This document shows positions 42,277 to 51,487 of a stretch of DNA of 64,000 nucleotides, piece after piece. The notes beneath the pieces are model-generated. The model saw only the letters and a program-made list of their open reading frames with translations. It ran no database searches and was not told where the DNA came from. Made by a program: the position numbers and the translations under genes. Position 1 is the first letter of the stretch. Each line of letters begins with the position of its first letter. Source of the DNA: JAFMPW01 sp041743085 (GTDB lineage: Bacteria > Bacteroidota > Bacteroidia > Flavobacteriales > Flavobacteriaceae); NCBI GenBank assembly GCA_041743085.1, contig JBGTNL010000033.1, positions 124,001 to 188,000 of the forward strand, read 5' to 3'.

Positions 42277-43701
42277 ATGGGTGTTACTGCTATTTCCGTA
42301 TGGAACAATTGTTTGGTCTTTATCCAAGATAACATCCAACCGCAGGCATTCAAAACATGGTTTGAACCTATTAAACCGATCAAATTAGCAGACAATGCGT
42401 TGAGCATTCAGGTTCCCAGTAAATTTTTTTATGAATGGCTCGAGGAGCACTATGTAAAGCTTCTCAAGGTTGCCCTGACCAAGGAATTGGGGGAAAGTGC
42501 CAAATTGGTATACATCATTAAGTTGGAGAATACCTATGGCAACAAGGAACCATTTACTGAACAAATACCAAGTTCCAACCGGGGCCGCTTTTCTTCCCAG
42601 GAAATGGATGTACCCATTAAATCTAAAAATCCGGAACTCAAAAATCCATTTGTCATCCCTGGAATACGCAATATAAAAATTGAGTCACAACTCAATCCAA
42701 ATTACAACTTTGACAATTTTCTGGAGGGCGATTCCAATAGGTTGGCCAGGTCAGCCGGAATGGCCGTAGCCAATAAACCGGGTGGCACATCGTTTAATCC
42801 ACTGCTGGTATTTGGCGGTGTTGGATTGGGGAAGACCCATTTGGCACATGCCATCGGGGTCGAAATCAAGGATAAGTATCCCGAGCGTACGGTGCTGTAC
42901 ATATCCGCAGAGAAATTTACCCAGCAATACATAGAATCCGTTAAAAAAAATACCCGTAACGATTTTATCCATTTCTATCAATTGATTGATGTTCTGATCA
43001 TTGATGATGTACAGTTCTTATCCGGGAAATCAGGGACTCAGGATGTTTTCTTCCACATTTTTAATCATCTCCATCAAAACGGTAAGCAAGTGATACTTAC
43101 CTCAGACAAAGCACCTGTTGACATGCAGGATATTGAGCAACGGCTCTTGTCCAGGTTTAAATGGGGACTTTCGGCCGAACTTCAAAACCCGGATTATGAA
43201 ACACGCATTTCCATCCTAAAAAACAAATTGTACCGCGACGGGGTAGAAATGCCAAACGACATTGTGGAATATGTGGCCAAACACATTAAATCGAACATCC
43301 GGGAACTTGAAGGAGCTATCATTTCATTAATTGCACAGTCCTCCTTCAACAAGAAGGAAGTAACGTTGGAACTGGCTCAACAGGTAGTTGAAAAATTTGT
43401 TAAAAATACAAAGCGTGAAGTTTCCATAGACTACATTCAAAAAGTGGTATCAGACTATTTTGAAATGGATGTTGCCACACTTCAATCCAAAACCAGGAAA
43501 CGGCATATTGTTCAGGCCCGGCAGCTGGCCATGTTCTTTGCAAAAAAGTTTACCAAGGCATCACTTGCCAGTATTGGATCGCAAATAGGAAAAAGAGATC
43601 ATGCGACAGTGCTACATGCCTGTAAAACAGTAGATAATCTTGCGGAAACAGACAAGCAGTTCCGGAAATATATCGAAGATCTAACCAAGAAATTCTCCTG
43701 A
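42277..43701 (+). CDS. dnaA: Chromosomal replication initiator protein DnaA
   Basis: The AAA+ initiator of replication. About 474 residues: domain I (SVWNNCLVFIQDNIQPQAFKTWFEP), a variable linker, the AAA+ domain with Walker A GGVGLGKTHLAHA, Walker B VLIIDDVQFLSG and the sensor regions, and domain IV with KRDHATVLHACKTVDNL for DnaA-box binding. I use the ATG at 42277 (MGVTAISVW) since homologues start there. The in-frame 42214 would add 21 unrelated residues. It is followed by a phosphatase and a methyltransferase. Confidence 0.97.
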   Translation: MGVTAISVWNNCLVFIQDNIQPQAFKTWFEPIKPIKLADNALSIQVPSKFFYEWLEEHYVKLLKVALTKELGESAKLVYIIKLENTYGNKEPFTEQIPSSNRGRFSSQEMDVPIKSKNPELKNPFVIPGIRNIKIESQLNPNYNFDNFLEGDSNRLARSAGMAVANKPGGTSFNPLLVFGGVGLGKTHLAHAIGVEIKDKYPERTVLYISAEKFTQQYIESVKKNTRNDFIHFYQLIDVLIIDDVQFLSGKSGTQDVFFHIFNHLHQNGKQVILTSDKAPVDMQDIEQRLLSRFKWGLSAELQNPDYETRISILKNKLYRDGVEMPNDIVEYVAKHIKSNIRELEGAIISLIAQSSFNKKEVTLELAQQVVEKFVKNTKREVSIDYIQKVVSDYFEMDVATLQSKTRKRHIVQARQLAMFFAKKFTKASLASIGSQIGKRDHATVLHACKTVDNLAETDKQFRKYIEDLTKKFS

Positions 43702-43708
43702 AAATCCT

Positions 43709-44179
43709 ATGAAAGCCAAAGTTTTAATGGTATGCCTGGGGAACATTTGCAGGTCACCATTGGCAGAAGGCATCCTCAAATCCAAAGTTGACCCAACCTC
43801 CGTAAAGGTAGATTCGGCTGGTACCGGGGGGTATCACATTGGCGAAAGACCAGATCCAAGATCCATTGCTATCGCCAGGAAACACGGCTTGGATATAAGC
43901 AATCAGCGCTGCCGGAAATTTACAAGAGGGGATTTTGAGAATTTTGATATCATTTATGCAATGGATCAAAGTAACTACGAGAATATAGTTGCCCTTGCTG
44001 ATTCTGATGAGGCCGTCAACAAGGTTAAGTTGCTTCTTGAAGAAGCCCAAATAGGGATCCGGGAGGTCCCGGATCCCTATTACGGTGGTGAAAGTGGATT
44101 TGAAACTATTTTCCGGATGATAGAAAAAGCTTGCAACGCTATAGCGGGGCGTATGAATAACTCCTTTACCGATGGCTAG
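43709..44179 (+). CDS. Low-molecular-weight protein-tyrosine phosphatase
   Basis: 156 residues with the CX5R signature VCLGNICRSPLAEG at the N-terminus, DSAGTGGYHIGERPDPRS, and the general-acid Asp in VPDPYYGG. It removes phosphate from phosphotyrosine proteins in the cytoplasm. It starts seven bases after dnaA and overlaps the methyltransferase gene by 8 bases, so the three probably form one operon. Confidence 0.92.
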   Translation: MKAKVLMVCLGNICRSPLAEGILKSKVDPTSVKVDSAGTGGYHIGERPDPRSIAIARKHGLDISNQRCRKFTRGDFENFDIIYAMDQSNYENIVALADSDEAVNKVKLLLEEAQIGIREVPDPYYGGESGFETIFRMIEKACNAIAGRMNNSFTDG

Positions 44180-44894
44180 AAATAAACGTGATGCGGGTAA
44201 ACTTTTTTTAATTCCAACCACCCTTGGGGCTAATGAACCATTGGAAGTATTACCTATTTCCATTAAACGTGCCATTGAAAATATCAACTTTTTTATTGTC
44301 GAGAACGAAAAAACAGCAAGGCGTTTTATAAAAAAGATCAGCCCCAGAAAATCCCAGTCGGGCCTACATATTAAAATGCTTAATAAATATACCGAAGCTG
44401 CCGCCATCCCCGGATTTTTAGAACCTTGCGGCCAGGGAGAGGATATTGGCATCTTGTCGGAAGCCGGTTGTCCCGGCATAGCAGATCCGGGAGCCGATGT
44501 GGTCCGTATTGCACACGAAAAAGACATTCAGGTTGTTCCTTTGGTGGGTCCTTCCTCCATATTGCTGGCATTGATGGCCAGCGGCCTTAACGGACAAAGT
44601 TTTGCATTTAACGGATACCTGCCAATAGATGCATACGAACGAAAAAGCACTATCAAATCTTTGGAAAAAATATCACGGGATAAGGGACAGGCCCAACTAT
44701 TTATTGAAACCCCTTACCGGAATGACAAATTATTGCAGGATTTTCTGAAAGCACTGTCAAAACACACCATGCTGTGCATCGCTGCCGATATTACTTTGTC
44801 AACAGAATTTATTGCCACGAAATCAGTTGCCGATTGGAAGACTATTCCCCTGCTATTGCACAAAAGACCCTCCATTTTTATTTTTCAGGCATAA
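44172..44894 (+). CDS. SAM-dependent methyltransferase, RsmI-like paralogue
   Basis: 240 residues of the tetrapyrrole-methylase fold. LFLIPTTLGANEPLEVLP, LSEAGCPGIADPGADVV and VPLVGPSSILLALMASG are the characteristic motifs shared with RsmI (16S rRNA C1402 2'-O-methyltransferase). Differences such as VENEKTARRFIKKI and ETPYRNDKLL mark the shorter paralogue common next to dnaA in Flavobacteriia. The target is unknown. Confidence 0.85.
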   Translation: MARNKRDAGKLFLIPTTLGANEPLEVLPISIKRAIENINFFIVENEKTARRFIKKISPRKSQSGLHIKMLNKYTEAAAIPGFLEPCGQGEDIGILSEAGCPGIADPGADVVRIAHEKDIQVVPLVGPSSILLALMASGLNGQSFAFNGYLPIDAYERKSTIKSLEKISRDKGQAQLFIETPYRNDKLLQDFLKALSKHTMLCIAADITLSTEFIATKSVADWKTIPLLLHKRPSIFIFQA

Positions 44895-44900
44895 AAAAAC

Positions 44901-44940
44901 CCCGACCCCCGGTAGTTACCGGGGTATCCGGGCCTTTTTT
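44901..44940. terminator. Bidirectional terminator
   Basis: Stem CCCCGGTA and TACCGGGG with a 2-base hinge (44907-44924) lies between two convergent genes. T-runs occur on both sides: six T at 44935-44940 for the plus strand and seven T on the minus strand opposite 44893-44899. It can serve both genes. Confidence 0.8.
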
Positions 44941-44958
44941 CCATATAGCGCATTACTA

Positions 44959-45591
44959 TTAAACTTTCGGATTTCGTTTAGGAGAAACCGCCGAAATATC
45001 ATAACCACTGAATTTCTTCAGATAATGTGCGATACTTGTACCGTAAATGTCCTTTACATCCAGACTGCCATAGGAACGCAGGTATTTTTTCACATTCCCT
45101 GCCCCTGCCAAATGAGCAGCAGCCAAAATGCCGGATTCAGTGACTTCGACCCCCCGAATTTTTTTACCCACAAAATTCTCGATATCTTTTCGAAGGATCC
45201 ATTTGTTCCTGGCAATATTTGTCCGGAACACTTTTTCCTGGAGCATGGGGTCGTTCAAAAACCGGGTGGCATTGTATACCCCCATCAATTGCAGGGTGCC
45301 AATCCCAAATTGATACTTTCCAAGGTAGCCCAACGTATTGATCGTAAAGTAGTTGCCCTGCGATTCCTTAAATGCCAGGGCTTCCTTAAATCCAATAAAA
45401 GAACTTCCCAAAAAGGGAGGCACTACCATGGCTGATTTAAAAGTGGCTTTGTTTTTGGGGAACAAAACCGGAGTAGGTTCTTTTACCATTAGTGATTCGG
45501 GTACCTTCACTACTGTTGCCGTATCAAACCCAAAACTCACTAAGACAAAGATCATGATAAGAGGACAAAAAACGCTTATCCATCTTTTCAT
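44959..45591 (-). CDS. Lysozyme-like peptidoglycan hydrolase family protein
   Basis: 210 residues with an N-terminal signal or anchor (WISVFCPLIMIFVLVSFGF). The mature part has a transglycosylase-like core: ALAFKESQGNYFTINTLGYLGKYQFG carries a likely catalytic Glu, and AAAHLAGAGNVKKYLRSYG matches the later lysozyme-fold helix. Flavobacterial homologues are often labelled peptidoglycan-binding LysM protein, but I see no LysM repeat. mltG lies downstream of its promoter region on the same strand. Confidence 0.75.
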   Translation of the reverse strand: MKRWISVFCPLIMIFVLVSFGFDTATVVKVPESLMVKEPTPVLFPKNKATFKSAMVVPPFLGSSFIGFKEALAFKESQGNYFTINTLGYLGKYQFGIGTLQLMGVYNATRFLNDPMLQEKVFRTNIARNKWILRKDIENFVGKKIRGVEVTESGILAAAHLAGAGNVKKYLRSYGSLDVKDIYGTSIAHYLKKFSGYDISAVSPKRNPKV

Positions 45592-45740
45592 AATTTAGAT
45601 TTTGTAAGTCTATTGGCACCAATTCGGGGCCGACTTAAATTTCTGTGGTCAAATATACGCTGCGATCCCCTCAAAAAATATAAGATTTTCCTAAAAAATG
45701 CGTGTTTTGGTCGAGTTGTTCAAAAATCCGGATCAACCGC

Positions 45741-46784
45741 CTATCTTTTAATTTTCCGGTCATTTAACCATCGGATGTATTGCACTTTATTCCGGTTGTG
45801 TTGCGCTGAAGTCTTAGCAAATTTATGATATCCGAAGTTCTCAACGTTAGCCACCATATATAGATAATCATGGTTCTCTGGATTCAAAACGGCGTCGATA
45901 GAGGAGATGTCAGGCATTGTGATAGGCCCCGGGGGTACGCCCGCAAACCTGTATGTATTATAGGGAGAATCGAGCTCCAAATCTTTGTAAAGCACTCGCT
46001 TTATTACGGTATCAAAATTATCGTTATGCCGCTTAAGCGCATAAATGACGGTGGGGTCGGCCTGCAATAACATATTTCTTTTCAGACGATTCAGATATAG
46101 TCCGGCTACCCTTGGCCGCTCCTCCACTTTGGCGGTTTCCTTTTGTACAATGGCAGCCAGGGAAATTACCTGCAAGGGGGTTAATTCTTTGGATTTTGCC
46201 TTCTGCAGGCGATCATCAGTCCAGAATCGCATGTATTCCTTAAGCATTCTATCCCTAAAATCTTCTGCCTTCGTATTCCAAAAGAACTCATAGCTATTAG
46301 GCAGATAAACTGCCAATTTAGTCTCTTCACTTAATTCCCCCTGTTCCAAAAAATTTGGATCATTAAAGGCGCGTAACAGGGAAATACTATCGGCTTCAAT
46401 CTGGGAACTTATCCTGCCGGCCAAGCCGGCGAGAGTCTCCTGATTATTAAAAGAGACATTTACAGGGGTATTTTGACTGCGTAGCGTATTGACGATATCA
46501 TTGTTGCCCATACCCTTTTTAAGAACGTACTTTCCCCCCTTTACATTAGATAGGTATTTTTTTCTTTCGGCTACTTTTTCAAAGGAAGAAACGTTCTCCA
46601 ACAACGGTGCCACAAGCTTTTTTACTTCTTCAAAGGACGCATCGGAAGGAATGTAAACATAGGCTTCCCCATCACTAAATACGGTGTTGGCGCTGAAAAA
46701 TGCGCTATAAACCATGTAGGCAAAAACACCTGCGGCAAGCAAGCCCATCAATACTATAGATAATAAAATCCTCTTTATATACAT
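45741..46784 (-). CDS. mltG: Endolytic peptidoglycan transglycosylase MltG
   Basis: Cuts nascent glycan strands, setting their length. 347 residues: an N-terminal transmembrane helix, a YceG/LysM-like domain, and the catalytic region with the Glu in AAIVQKETAKVEERP, QADPTVIYAL and NTYRFAGVPPGPI. Its ATG overlaps the GNAT stop (TAATG), so the operon runs dapF-GNAT-mltG, linking wall precursor synthesis with wall assembly. Confidence 0.94.
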   Translation of the reverse strand: MYIKRILLSIVLMGLLAAGVFAYMVYSAFFSANTVFSDGEAYVYIPSDASFEEVKKLVAPLLENVSSFEKVAERKKYLSNVKGGKYVLKKGMGNNDIVNTLRSQNTPVNVSFNNQETLAGLAGRISSQIEADSISLLRAFNDPNFLEQGELSEETKLAVYLPNSYEFFWNTKAEDFRDRMLKEYMRFWTDDRLQKAKSKELTPLQVISLAAIVQKETAKVEERPRVAGLYLNRLKRNMLLQADPTVIYALKRHNDNFDTVIKRVLYKDLELDSPYNTYRFAGVPPGPITMPDISSIDAVLNPENHDYLYMVANVENFGYHKFAKTSAQHNRNKVQYIRWLNDRKIKR

Positions 46785-47308
46785 TATTTGTTGATCTTTT
46801 GAAAAAGCAATTCGTTTTTAAAAAACCCTTCCGTGAGTATCCAATCTTTTTTAATACCTACTTCTTCAAAACCCAATTTTTTAAAGAGGTGGATACTTGC
46901 CGAGTTTTCCTCACCCACATTGGCATAGACCTGCCGAAGGTTCAATACGGTAAACGCATATTTACAAATCAACTCAATTGCCTCTGCCCCTGCACCTTTG
47001 TTTCTATTGGCAGGGTCCAGAACAATAATACCAATACCCGTGCGTCTGTTTTTAGGATCAAAATCAAACAGATCTATCAGCCCTATTACTTCCTTTTTTC
47101 CTGAGCAAATGCACAAACGCAGTTGTTTTACATCATAAATATCCCTATAAGCATTCTCCAGGTATAATTTCAGGACATGTTTTGAGTACGGTGTAATCGT
47201 TCCACTTATTTCCCAAACATTCGGATTGTTCTCCAATTCGTAAAGAAAATCCAGATCTTCAGGTTCCAGGGCACGCAAGTAAATTGTATCTCCTTTTAAA
47301 TTCAGCAT
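46784..47308 (-). CDS. GNAT N-acetyltransferase (RimJ/RimL type)
   Basis: 174 residues with YLRALEPEDLDFLYELENN at the start, as in RimJ/RimL-like enzymes, the acetyl-CoA loop DPANRNKGAGAEAIELI (RxxGxGxEA-like) and LRQVYANVGEENSASIHLFKKLGF. It acetylates an amine on an unknown target. It overlaps dapF and mltG at its two ends. Confidence 0.88.
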   Translation of the reverse strand: MLNLKGDTIYLRALEPEDLDFLYELENNPNVWEISGTITPYSKHVLKLYLENAYRDIYDVKQLRLCICSGKKEVIGLIDLFDFDPKNRRTGIGIIVLDPANRNKGAGAEAIELICKYAFTVLNLRQVYANVGEENSASIHLFKKLGFEEVGIKKDWILTEGFFKNELLFQKINK

Positions 47309-48078
47309 AAAAATTCTCCCTTGAAAACCTGCTGAGCGGGTCCGGTTAGATAAATGCTCCTGTATCCCTCGCCGCTCTTATCAAAGTCTATTTGTAATTC
47401 ACCTCCTAAGGTCTTAATAGCTATGCGTTTGTATTTTGTTTTTCCAATATAATGCATAGCCAGAGCCACAGCTGTTACCCCGGTTCCGCATGACAATGTT
47501 TCATCCTCTACCCCACGTTCATAGGTTCTTACAGAAAATAGGCTGTCGTCTAGCTGCTCAACAAAATTGATATTGCTTCCTTTTTCCCCGTACACCCCAT
47601 ATCTTAATTTAGCACCTTCTTTTACTACTTCAAAGTCTGCCAGACCTGATACGATTTGCACATGATGCGGGGAACCTGTATTTAAAAAAATGGCATGCGG
47701 TTTTTCCCGGACCTCCGTTACATCCTGCATATTCAGGCGGACGAGTTCGCCGTCCATGGTTGCATGATGCAAGCCATCTACCGCCTTAAATGTGGTTTCG
47801 GCTGTAATGAGTCCCAGGAATTTTGCAAACGAGACAATACACCTTCCACCATTCCCACACATGCTCCCAATCCTGCCGTCAGAGTTAAAGTAGCCCATAT
47901 TAAAATCTGACGAACTGTCATTTTCCAATACTATAAGGCCATCGGCACCTATGCCAAATCGGCGATCACACATACGTGAGATCAGTTTGGTATTGTTTTT
48001 GGGGAACTTTTCCTTACGATTATCTATTAAAATAAAGTCGTTTCCGGTGCCCTGGTATTTATAAAACGATTGCAGCAT
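47302..48078 (-). CDS. dapF: Diaminopimelate epimerase
   Basis: Converts LL- to meso-diaminopimelate for peptidoglycan and lysine. The 258 residues have YQGTGNDFILID and both catalytic cysteines, in MCGNGGRCIV and LSCGTGVTAVALA. A TATCTTTG box at 48095-48102 on the minus strand is 17 bases upstream. It heads the dapF-GNAT-mltG operon and is divergent from the DegP gene. Confidence 0.95.
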   Translation of the reverse strand: MLQSFYKYQGTGNDFILIDNRKEKFPKNNTKLISRMCDRRFGIGADGLIVLENDSSSDFNMGYFNSDGRIGSMCGNGGRCIVSFAKFLGLITAETTFKAVDGLHHATMDGELVRLNMQDVTEVREKPHAIFLNTGSPHHVQIVSGLADFEVVKEGAKLRYGVYGEKGSNINFVEQLDDSLFSVRTYERGVEDETLSCGTGVTAVALAMHYIGKTKYKRIAIKTLGGELQIDFDKSGEGYRSIYLTGPAQQVFKGEFLC

Positions 48079-48208
48079 CAGTATGATTAAAGTACAAAGA
48101 TAGGACTTTATTTAAGGTAATATTAGCAGTTAAAAAGTCGTTAAAGGGTAATTAGTTAAGCACTTAATCCGTTAATTTTACGTTGAACTTATTTAAAAAT
48201 AAAGATTT

Positions 48209-49600
48209 ATGAAGCGAATTGCAGGTCTATTTCTGGTCTCCTTGTTTGCAGGAGCCATTACACTTGGAACGTACACCTTATTTTTTGAGAAACCAAACTA
48301 CGCCATGGTAACCGGAGATAATTCAATGCCGGTATTTACAACCAGCACTACCCCCACTTCTGTCAAAGGTTCAGGCATAAATGAGGTTGATTTTACGTTA
48401 GCCGCTGAGAATACGGTTAATGCAGTTGTGAATGTCAAAAATTTAACGATTAGTTCGGGTTCAGGTAATATAATGGATTTCTTTTACGGTTCGGAAGGTC
48501 GTGAAACACCGCAGGTGGGCACTGGGTCCGGGGTGATCATCTCACCGGACGGCTACATTGTTACTAACAATCATGTCATCTCAAAAGCCAATGAACTAAA
48601 AGTAACATTAAATAATAACAGGTCTTATGAAGCAAAAATCGTAGGTTCTGATCCAAATACGGATATCGCTCTCATAAAGATTGATGTGGAGAATGATCTG
48701 CCCTACCTTGCATTCGGTGATTCTGACTATGCCAAAATAGGAGAATGGGTGCTGGCGGTTGGTAACCCCTTTAATCTCACTTCTACCGTGACCGCCGGAA
48801 TTGTGAGTGCAAAAGCACGGGATCTTGGAAGAAATCAATCTTTTATTCAGACCGATGCTGCCGTGAATCCCGGCAATAGTGGCGGAGCCCTTGTTAACAC
48901 CAATGGCGACCTCATAGGGATAAACACGGCAATTACATCGCAAACCGGTTCCTACGTCGGCTATTCTTTTGCAGTTCCCAGCAATATTGCAAAAAAGGTT
49001 GTGGAGGATATCATGGAATACGGTAACGTGCAGAAAGGCTTGCTTGGTATAAACACCGCTCGTTTGAATACCCCTTATGCTTTAGAGAAGGGAATTCATG
49101 AAATTGACGGGGTATATATAGATGGCATTGAGGAAGATTCCGGCGCGGAAGAGGCCGATCTAAGGCGCGGTGATATAATTAAAAAAGTTGATCACATTGA
49201 AGTCCACAAGTTTGGGGATTTAACCGGCTACATTTCTACTAAAAGACCCGGGGATAAGGTACAAGTAGCGATTGACAGGGATGGTGAAAATATGATAATC
49301 CCGGTGGTCATCAAGAAAAACGAGACCCTTATTCTACCGCAGATGGGGCTTCGGGTAAAGAACCTTTCAAAGAAGGATGAAAAAACATACAACACCAAAA
49401 AAGGAGTGAAAATTATCGGTGTTCCCGAAACGTACAGGGGTTATGGCCTGGATGGCAAAATAATCCTGGCTGTGGACGATCAGGAAATTAAGGATATTCA
49501 GGATGCCAAAGATCTTTTTGGTAAAATTTCGAGATACGGCAAAACAAGTATTACGTTGCTAGACGATAAGGGAGAAAGAGAGCGGGTTATATTTCAGTAA
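48209..49600 (+). CDS. degP: DegP/HtrA-type periplasmic serine protease
   Basis: 463 residues. An N-terminal signal or anchor helix (about 5-25) leads to a trypsin-like protease domain with His122 (TNNHVIS), Asp152 (TDIALIKID) and Ser224 (GNSGGALV), then two PDZ domains (about 270-370 and 385-463). It degrades or refolds damaged envelope proteins. A cluster of hairpins follows its stop. Confidence 0.94.
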   Translation: MKRIAGLFLVSLFAGAITLGTYTLFFEKPNYAMVTGDNSMPVFTTSTTPTSVKGSGINEVDFTLAAENTVNAVVNVKNLTISSGSGNIMDFFYGSEGRETPQVGTGSGVIISPDGYIVTNNHVISKANELKVTLNNNRSYEAKIVGSDPNTDIALIKIDVENDLPYLAFGDSDYAKIGEWVLAVGNPFNLTSTVTAGIVSAKARDLGRNQSFIQTDAAVNPGNSGGALVNTNGDLIGINTAITSQTGSYVGYSFAVPSNIAKKVVEDIMEYGNVQKGLLGINTARLNTPYALEKGIHEIDGVYIDGIEEDSGAEEADLRRGDIIKKVDHIEVHKFGDLTGYISTKRPGDKVQVAIDRDGENMIIPVVIKKNETLILPQMGLRVKNLSKKDEKTYNTKKGVKIIGVPETYRGYGLDGKIILAVDDQEIKDIQDAKDLFGKISRYGKTSITLLDDKGERERVIFQ

Positions 49601-49645
49601 ATGGCATTAAACCCCAGGGCAAGCCCAGGACCCAATAGAAGGAAT

Positions 49646-49694
49646 CGACCCAAGGGTCGAGGTATTAAACCTAGACCCCGCTGAAAAAGCGGGG
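49646..49694. repeat. Two hairpins downstream of degP
   Basis: CGACCC-aa-GGGTCG at 49646-49659 and CCCCGC-tgaaaaa-GCGGGG at 49676-49694 precede the terminator at 49714-49747. Neither has a proper T-run. Confidence 0.55.
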
Positions 49695-49713
49695 TTAGTT
49701 CAACGCATAATCT

Positions 49714-49747
49714 AAAGAGGCGCTCAGGAGATGAGTGCCTCTTTATT
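49714..49747 (+). terminator. Intrinsic terminator after degP
   Basis: Stem AAAGAGGCGCTC and GAGTGCCTCTTT (one G-T pair) with a 7-base loop at 49714-49744, followed by ATTT. It lies about 115 bases past the degP stop. Confidence 0.7.
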
Positions 49748-49835
49748 TGCACCCCTTCCGGATGTTGATATTTACGTCCAAAACCCTTCCTTTTGCGGTG
49801 AAAACAGCAATGACAAATGAGTTCTTTACAAAAAA

Positions 49836-49868
49836 CTTGCGCGAAAACGATTGAAATCAATAATTTTG
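49836..49868 (+). promoter_or_regulatory. Promoter of the GAPDH gene
   Basis: TAATTTTG at 49861-49868 matches the minus-10 consensus. CTTG at 49836-49839, 21 bases upstream, is a one-base variant of TTTG. The start codon is 22 bases downstream. Confidence 0.5.
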
Positions 49869-49889
49869 CAGTAAATAAAAGGCATTCCA

Positions 49890-51341
49890 ATGAATACGAT
49901 CAAATCCTATGAAAAGGAGTTGGCCTTTCAGGCTGATCGAAGAAAAGCGACAACTGAGTTTATAAAGATCATAAGTGATCTTTGGTACGATAAATCCATC
50001 GAGGTAGTACTTTTTAAGAATCAGATAATCGATAAGAACGTTAGCGATATCATTAATTTACATGAATACGCCGGGGAGTTTGTACAAAAACCGATTTCAA
50101 TCTTTGATTCCGTAGAAATACTCAGGGCCATCAATGACATTAAATTACCCCCTTCAAAACTGGATATCGGAAAACTCACCTATGAGTACCATTCAGAGGA
50201 TAACGGCGACTATCACAATGTAAAGGCCTTTGTCCTGGATAAACTTAAGGATGCAAATGATTCTAAGGAAATACAACCTAAAGATGTCATTTTATATGGC
50301 TTTGGAAGAATAGGGCGCCTGATAGCCAGGGAGCTTATGGCAAAGACCGGAAAAGGGAATCAATTGCGGCTCAGGGCCATCGTCACCAGAGGTGAGCTTA
50401 GCCCGGAGATCATGGAAAAAAGGGCAACCTTGCTCCGTACGGATTCTGTTCACGGGCAGTTTATGGGTACAGTAGATATTGATGTTAAAAATAAAGCACT
50501 GATCATAAACGGAACAACAGTCCATATTATAAGCGCCAATAACCCTGAAGACATAGATTACACCAAATATGGGATAAAAGACGCATTAGTAATAGATAAT
50601 ACCGGTGCATTCAGGGACAAGGAGGAATTGAGCAGGCATTTGCAGTCCAAGGGTACAAAACAAGTATTGCTTACGGCACCGGGAAAGGAAGTACCCAACA
50701 TTGTTCACGGGGTAAATCAAAATGAATTTAACCCGGACAACACAAAAATATTTTCCGCTGCCTCCTGCACTACAAATGCCATAACCCCCATTTTAAAGGT
50801 GGTAGATGATTCCCTTGGGATAAAAAAGGGGCATTTGGAAACTATTCACGCGTATACCAATGACCAAAATCTGGTGGATAATATGCATAAAAAGTACAGG
50901 CGTGGTCGTGCGGCTGCACTGAACATGGTGATAACCGAAACAGGAGCCGGAATTGCAGTTTCAAAGGCCCTACCTGCCCTGGAAGGTAAACTTACATCTA
51001 ACGCCATCAGGGTCCCGGTTCCCAATGGTTCGCTGGCCATTCTCAATTTAGAGGTAGCTAATAAAACATCGAAGGAAGGTATCAATACCATCATTAAAAA
51101 GTACGCTTTAGAGGGCGATCTCGTTGAACAGATAAAGTATTCCCTGAATAATGAGTTGGTGTCATCAGACATCATCGGGACTTCGGCCCCTTCCATATAC
51201 GACAGTAATGCCACTATCGTCTCGCCTGATGGTAAGAACATTATATTGTATGTATGGTATGATAATGAATATGGCTATTCCCATCAGGTGATCCGATTGG
51301 CAAAATATATCGCCAAAGTAAGAAGGTATACCTATTATTAA
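49890..51341 (+). CDS. gap: Glyceraldehyde-3-phosphate dehydrogenase, long form
   Basis: 483 residues. The standard GAPDH catalytic core begins near residue 133 with VILYGFGRIGRLIARELM. It has the active-site Cys293 in SAASCTTNAITP, IHAYTNDQNLVDNMHKKYRRGRAAA, and ends in WYDNEYGYSHQVIRLAKYI. An N-terminal extension of about 130 residues (TIKSYEKELAFQADRRKATT) is absent from glycolytic GAPDH of about 335 residues. The long form occurs in Bacteroidetes, and I recall it as a gluconeogenic type. No other glycolytic gene is adjacent. Confidence 0.93.
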   Translation: MNTIKSYEKELAFQADRRKATTEFIKIISDLWYDKSIEVVLFKNQIIDKNVSDIINLHEYAGEFVQKPISIFDSVEILRAINDIKLPPSKLDIGKLTYEYHSEDNGDYHNVKAFVLDKLKDANDSKEIQPKDVILYGFGRIGRLIARELMAKTGKGNQLRLRAIVTRGELSPEIMEKRATLLRTDSVHGQFMGTVDIDVKNKALIINGTTVHIISANNPEDIDYTKYGIKDALVIDNTGAFRDKEELSRHLQSKGTKQVLLTAPGKEVPNIVHGVNQNEFNPDNTKIFSAASCTTNAITPILKVVDDSLGIKKGHLETIHAYTNDQNLVDNMHKKYRRGRAAALNMVITETGAGIAVSKALPALEGKLTSNAIRVPVPNGSLAILNLEVANKTSKEGINTIIKKYALEGDLVEQIKYSLNNELVSSDIIGTSAPSIYDSNATIVSPDGKNIILYVWYDNEYGYSHQVIRLAKYIAKVRRYTYY

Positions 51342-51487
51342 GATTGAAATTCATTACAAAACCTGCCCTTCCATTTGTTTTTTTTTGTATCCCTGGCACG
51401 TTATTGGCAATTTTTTTTCTTAATTAATAATATTGAAGTACTTTAGTTCCCTCTCTAAATCATGTATTAATACTAAGAACTATTTAA

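Noticed and set aside
49594..49890. 98-codon minus-strand frame between degP and GAPDH
   Set aside because: It crosses hairpins and the degP terminator and has low-complexity Leu/Gly-rich sequence without homology.
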